A stretch of 64,000 bases of DNA, taken from the NCBI GenBank assembly GCA_013396525.1, contig VWYX01000621.1, forward strand, positions 124,001-188,000. Direction: 5' to 3'. Positions 60,181-64,000 of the stretch are shown piece after piece. This stretch comes from Chaetorhynchus papuensis. Taxonomy: Eukaryota; Chordata; Aves; Passeriformes; Rhipiduridae. Each line of letters opens with the position of its first letter. Positions within the stretch are counted from its first letter, which is position 1. The position numbers and the translations under genes were made by a program. The notes under the pieces were generated by a model. That model worked only from the letters and a program-made list of their open reading frames with translations, was not told where the DNA came from and ran no database searches.

Positions 60181-63100
60181 CTGCAGAGAAAGAAAATGAA
60201 GGCTATTTGTAAATTTGATGAAAGACTTTCCATTAACTAGCAGGTTGAAAGAAATAAAACCACAAAAAAGAACAAATATCTCTTCTAAAGATAATCACTT
60301 TTCGGAAGGTAATCTAAGTGAGGAGGGAGAGTTTTGTTTTCTGTACTATATGTTAATCAGCACACTTCTCAAAGAGACCATTGATGAATAAAGAATGAAT
60401 GCAGAGGTAAACATTTGGCTTTTGAAAAGTAAATTTGATTAACAAATACCTCACCTCATGTTATGTGTGAGAGAGAGAAAAATAGGATGATCGCATCTGT
60501 AAAAGGAATCCTGAATTGTCCCATTATCTTAGTCTTTGCTGAAGCATGTATCTTTGGGGGCTTATTTGTTTCTGAAGAGATGATCTAATGGGAAATGTAT
60601 GTGCTGGTACCAATGCACAGAACACCTACCTGACTAAAACATAATGAACTGGCAAAGCGCTGCTGTTTAGGGGGGCAGGGTGGGGGAAAGGGGCTGCGCT
60701 GGTAGGAGTTTTTGGCAGTAGGACAAGCATATCTTTTTCTGTGGCTCAGAGCCATAGGAACAAGCCATTTCTCATCAATGGTACTTTATCACCTGCAGCC
60801 AGCCAGAGGAGGAATAGGGTTTCTGGCACAAGCATTTCTTCAGAAATGAAAAAAAGAAGTTCCGCCTGTTCATGACTGTAACCTACCTTGCAGTCTGCAC
60901 GTTCAACCCTCCCGCCCCCAAACCACCGCAGCCTGGCTCTGCTCTTGTACTTAATGAATAGCTTTCATCTGATTGCTCTAAGTCTCACAAAATCTGTGGG
61001 ATAGACCTGAGAGGGAGCCCCTTCTGTGTTTGCTTTTCAGCATACCTTGTCCCTGAATCCCATAAAGCAAAGCTTAAGGTCCCACGCATGTTTTCCCAGC
61101 TTCTATGAATGCACAATTATCATACTTTTCATGGAAACCAGGCATTTGCATGGGAAAATGACTCACAGGAAACATTTATTTGCATAGAAACTTGTCAGAT
61201 TTGCACAAGCTACTGCAATAACTGCATGTGAAAAGGTAGATGCAAAGTTATTCACACACTTGCTTTATTCATACATAACTGGAAACATAAAGTGAACAAG
61301 GCCCATGGGGATGGGCCTAACCTCTGCTATTCTGAGCCCGATAAATTACTGTCCTTGACCCCCAAGCAGCAAACGTGCTCTGAGTCATTTTGCCTTCCCA
61401 CTCTCAAAAAGCATGAACTAGCCTGAACCTCACTCAGCTTGGAGGGGTGTGTGGTGTGGGGGAAGTAAAATGAGGCTTATTTCACTGCCTTTCCTCAGAT
61501 TATGATTCCCCATATGTTATTTAAAGCCTGTGGGAAACTCCAGGTAAGGACTGCAGGACCCAGTTCTTTATTTGCCCTCATATAAATCCTTCTCATTTTA
61601 AAATCCCACAATTCGCTTGCAAATGTTTGTTATGCTCCACTTAGCTGGAGATTTATTCTTGGAAGTTCAGTTGCCGTCTGCCCAGCCAGTGATTTATTCT
61701 GGATTTTAGCTGTGTAAACAGCCTCCTGCTCTGCCACAGCTCCTACACAGAGACTGGTTTCAAACATGCCATGTTAGGAGGCTGGGGCCTGACAGATGAA
61801 AAGAGTTATGATGCAGTTTCAACAAAGCCGTCTTGCAAAACTTTTGACAAAAGGTTACACGTTATTTGCATATGATTCAGGAATGAGCCACTTTTTTACG
61901 GGATATACAAATTTAGTTTTTACAGGAGGCTGTGCCCTTGGCGTGCCACCCTAGCTCTAGGCTTAAGCAGTCAGCGGATAAACACACTATGGCAGGACCT
62001 GGACATGTCCCCAGCCCTGTCAGAGAGCCCTGAAATCCTGGTAGCCATCTTGTGAGAGTGGGTGGAGGTGGTGGAGAAAGCAAACACGGCGTTTGGTTGG
62101 AGTTTTTTAAGGTTTTGTGGTTTTCTTCTGGTCAAGTTTTCTCTCTCTCCTTTTTTTTTTTTTTTTTAATTCGTAGCTGAGAGCATTAGTTTAAACTGTA
62201 CGTCACGTGGCAAATCCAGCTCTGGAGACTGGAGGTGCAGGGGATGGCAGGCACAGGGGCCAGGGCCGCTGCCCACATGCAGAAGCACAGAGCTGCCCCC
62301 AGTGCAAGGCCTCGTTTACAACGATGTACTCTCCTTTCTTATCCTCCCAGGACTTCCACCACCTTCTCCCTCAGATCTCTGCTTAACCACCTCCTAAGAA
62401 GAACCCGCTTTTCCTTCCCCATTTTCTTCCTCCCCTGCCATCTCTGCTTTACTCTTTTCCCACTGCCTTGCTCTCCCACCTCCGGCCTGGTGCCAGCCCC
62501 CAGGACAGGGCCCACAGGGCCTTTGACATGTGTGAACGGACTGCGCTTTCACCAGGTACTGCAGCAAACGGGTTTGCTCTTTCTCCTGCCCATTAGCAGG
62601 AAGATTTTTACTCTCCCTCATGGAAGGGAAGGGGGTTTCAGTGAGCACCCTGCAGTCAGCTGAGAGAGGCTGCAGGAGGAAACCCCTGTGCCAGTGCATC
62701 TGGGCACAGGGCTTGGTGCCTGCCCTACAGCTTCCCTGGGCCAACCCAGGCCTGGCCCCAAACCCAGCAACCTACTCAGCGTGAATCACGGGCTCACCAG
62801 GGAAACACGGCCACTTCTGGGGAGCAATAGGGCACTCGTCTGCCCATACCCTGCTACACCACAGAAAAGCGTGGTGTAGCTGGAATGTCTTGTCTCTCTG
62901 GCACTAATGTTTACCCCTTTGACTCAGTCACTTCGAAAGTTACATAGAGATTACAGATTATTTGATAATCTTTCTCTTGACAGAGAGAAGACAGAAGCAT
63001 TTCTTTAAAGAAACCTATTGTAATAATGACAGCAAATAAATCTGTCAGAATCATCATTTCTTAGTTTAAAATTACTGGAGGCTCAGATGCAATCCTACAA

Positions 63101-63182
63101 TAGAACACCACAGAGACTATTACATGTCGGTAGCTCTGGGACAAGTGACAAACAATTAAAAATATAATTACAAGTTTCTTAC
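60181..63182 (-). other. EHF: EHF intron (3.0 kb) with G-rich tract and GC-rich block
   Basis: The intron contains a G-run tract at 60670-60693, a T run at 62151-62167 and a GC-richer stretch at about 62.2-62.85 kb. That stretch is open in frames on both strands but shows no recognizable protein, splice consistency or homology, so I take it as noncoding. No transposable element is recognized. Intronic enhancers are possible but nothing diagnostic is visible. Confidence 0.75.
60670..60693 (+). other. G-quadruplex-like tract in EHF intron
   Basis: The plus strand has four G runs of 6, 3, 5 and 4 separated by loops of 2, 1 and 3 bases, meeting the usual G3+N1-7 folding pattern. The G-rich strand is the template strand for EHF. 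Whether it folds or affects transcription is unknown. Confidence 0.6.
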
Positions 63183-63251
63183 CAGAAGATTGGTGACTAG
63201 GTGTCATCATGGATATCTGAGCACGACAGAATGTTTTACTGTCCAATAACT
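63183..63251 (-). CDS. EHF: EHF, internal coding exon (linker between PNT and ETS domains), fourth from last
   Basis: This 69-base exon is bounded on the minus strand by a pyrimidine-rich acceptor ending in cag and the donor G|gtaag. It starts and ends one base into a codon, so it keeps the frame. It reads LLDSKTFCRAQISMMTPSHQ followed by Ser-Ser, which matches the EHF linker just after the PNT/SAM domain as I know it from mammals. The related ELF3 and ELF5 differ strongly here, so this exon separates EHF from them. The linker has no enzymatic role; it spaces the PNT domain from the DNA-binding domain. The preceding exon is not visible between 63252 and 64000 and must lie beyond the window. 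A second ag two bases further in (63250) could serve as an alternative acceptor and would shift the junction, but only the chosen one fits the phase of the downstream exons. Confidence 0.9.
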
Positions 63252-64000
63252 CTGGGAATTAAAAAGAAGACATTTAAACTAACAGCCTCAGACAACAATA
63301 AAGCCATCTCAGAATGCATGAAGTATTGTGATGTTAGTTACCTACTGTGCTACCATAGCCACTGTCATAAAGATAATTCTCTTCTTTCCAGGACACCATT
63401 AATGATGGATCTGAAGGCAAAGGACCAAAAGGAAAGTCAGATCACCAAGAGAAAAATTTTCAGCACAGAGGTAATTATTGAGCGCCTTAAGAGAATTAAG
63501 AATGTGCAAAAGGAAAAAAAAAAGCTGTCAAGGGAACCAAGAAGTGAAGGGGCTATGTACAAAATTATTACCTTTCACTTAAATTATGCATGGGGTTTTG
63601 CATATTCAGGCACATGTATTTACACAAAGCACAGACTTTCAGAAATAATGTAGTATGCTCTTCCTTTTCCTGACTAATATATCATTTATGCCTGGCCTTG
63701 AAGGAGGTTTCCTGTGCCAGATCAACTCTAATTCTACACAATCCAGTCCTGAACTCTCAGCCTCTGATGATTGTGACAGTGCATTGGAGCCACAGAAATG
63801 AAAGTGTTCTCAAATATCTAGTTAAACAGAAGGATGCTTATGATGACTACTTATTTCTATAATGGTAGAACTCAAAAGTCCTCTCTGAAACAGAGCTTCA
63901 TGTTTAAGCACATAGTGAGAAACATCAAAACCTAATCCTAGATGAAGGACCATTTTATTCCAGGCACACCAAGTTCCCATCCTTAACCTAAAAACCACCT
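63252..64000 (-). other. EHF: EHF intron, truncated by window edge
   Basis: This runs upstream from the linker exon to the window end. I searched the minus strand for the exon expected next (the acidic, Tyr-rich stretch after the PNT domain) and found none, so the intron extends past 64000. A plus-strand open frame runs through 63201-63653, antisense to the exon. It has a Lys-rich, low-complexity composition and is taken as chance. Confidence 0.7.

Noticed and set aside
62235..62744. Overlapping 142-codon plus and 116-codon minus frames in an EHF intron
   Set aside because: Same GC-composition effect; no homology or consistent splicing.
63201..63653. 150-codon plus-strand open frame across an EHF exon
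   Set aside because: It is antisense to a well-supported exon, Lys-rich with no recognizable domain, and lies in AT-rich intron; best explained as chance.
1..64000. CRISPR arrays, bacterial operons, phage, tRNA or rRNA genes
   Set aside because: No regularly spaced repeats, ribosome-binding sites, dense ORFs or recognizable tRNA/rRNA structure; gene architecture and repeats are vertebrate.

Overview
The window looks like nuclear DNA from a bird, probably a passerine. It is AT-rich, intron-bearing and gene-poor. It carries CR1 LINE copies of several ages, including one with a typical avian 3' end, and two copies of an LTR family common in songbird genomes. It is not prokaryotic: there are no operons, no ribosome-binding sites and no dense long ORFs. 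Species and chromosome cannot be read from the sequence; the passerine call rests on repeat recognition alone.

The one secure gene is EHF (ETS homologous factor, ESE-3), an epithelial ETS-family transcription factor on the minus strand at the right end. Its last four coding exons (63251-63183, 60180-60121, 57722-57527, 56704-56605) join in frame across consensus GT/AG introns. They give the central linker, the whole ETS DNA-binding domain and the natural stop. The N-terminal exons (PNT/SAM domain) and the promoter lie beyond base 64000. A 3'UTR should follow below 56604; poly(A) signals on the gene's strand at 55260-55265 and 53271-53276 predict a short (about 1.35 kb) or long (about 3.35 kb) form.

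The remaining 53 kb, downstream of EHF, has no gene I can identify. At the far left a plus-strand, terminal-exon-like reading frame (1211-1443) has a strong splice acceptor upstream and a poly(A) signal at 1632; its identity is unknown. In mammals the gene downstream of EHF in convergent orientation is APIP, so this could be the edge of that neighbour, but the peptide does not resemble the APIP C-terminus as I know it. The stretch between holds repeats: a mid-age CR1 at 12.88-14.06 kb, old CR1 at 6.25, 21.2-23.1, 31.3 and 43.9-45.3 kb, and ERVL-like LTRs at 9.1 and 24.1 kb. It also holds simple repeats, G-rich tracts and long unique AT-rich blocks that may contain regulatory elements for EHF. 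In human the EHF-APIP interval (11p13) is a known association locus modifying cystic fibrosis lung disease, thought to act through regulatory DNA.

No previously undescribed biological system was found. The points most worth checking are the orphan terminal exon at the left edge, the EHF 3' end, the nested opposed CR1 fragments in an EHF intron, and several candidate conserved noncoding blocks.
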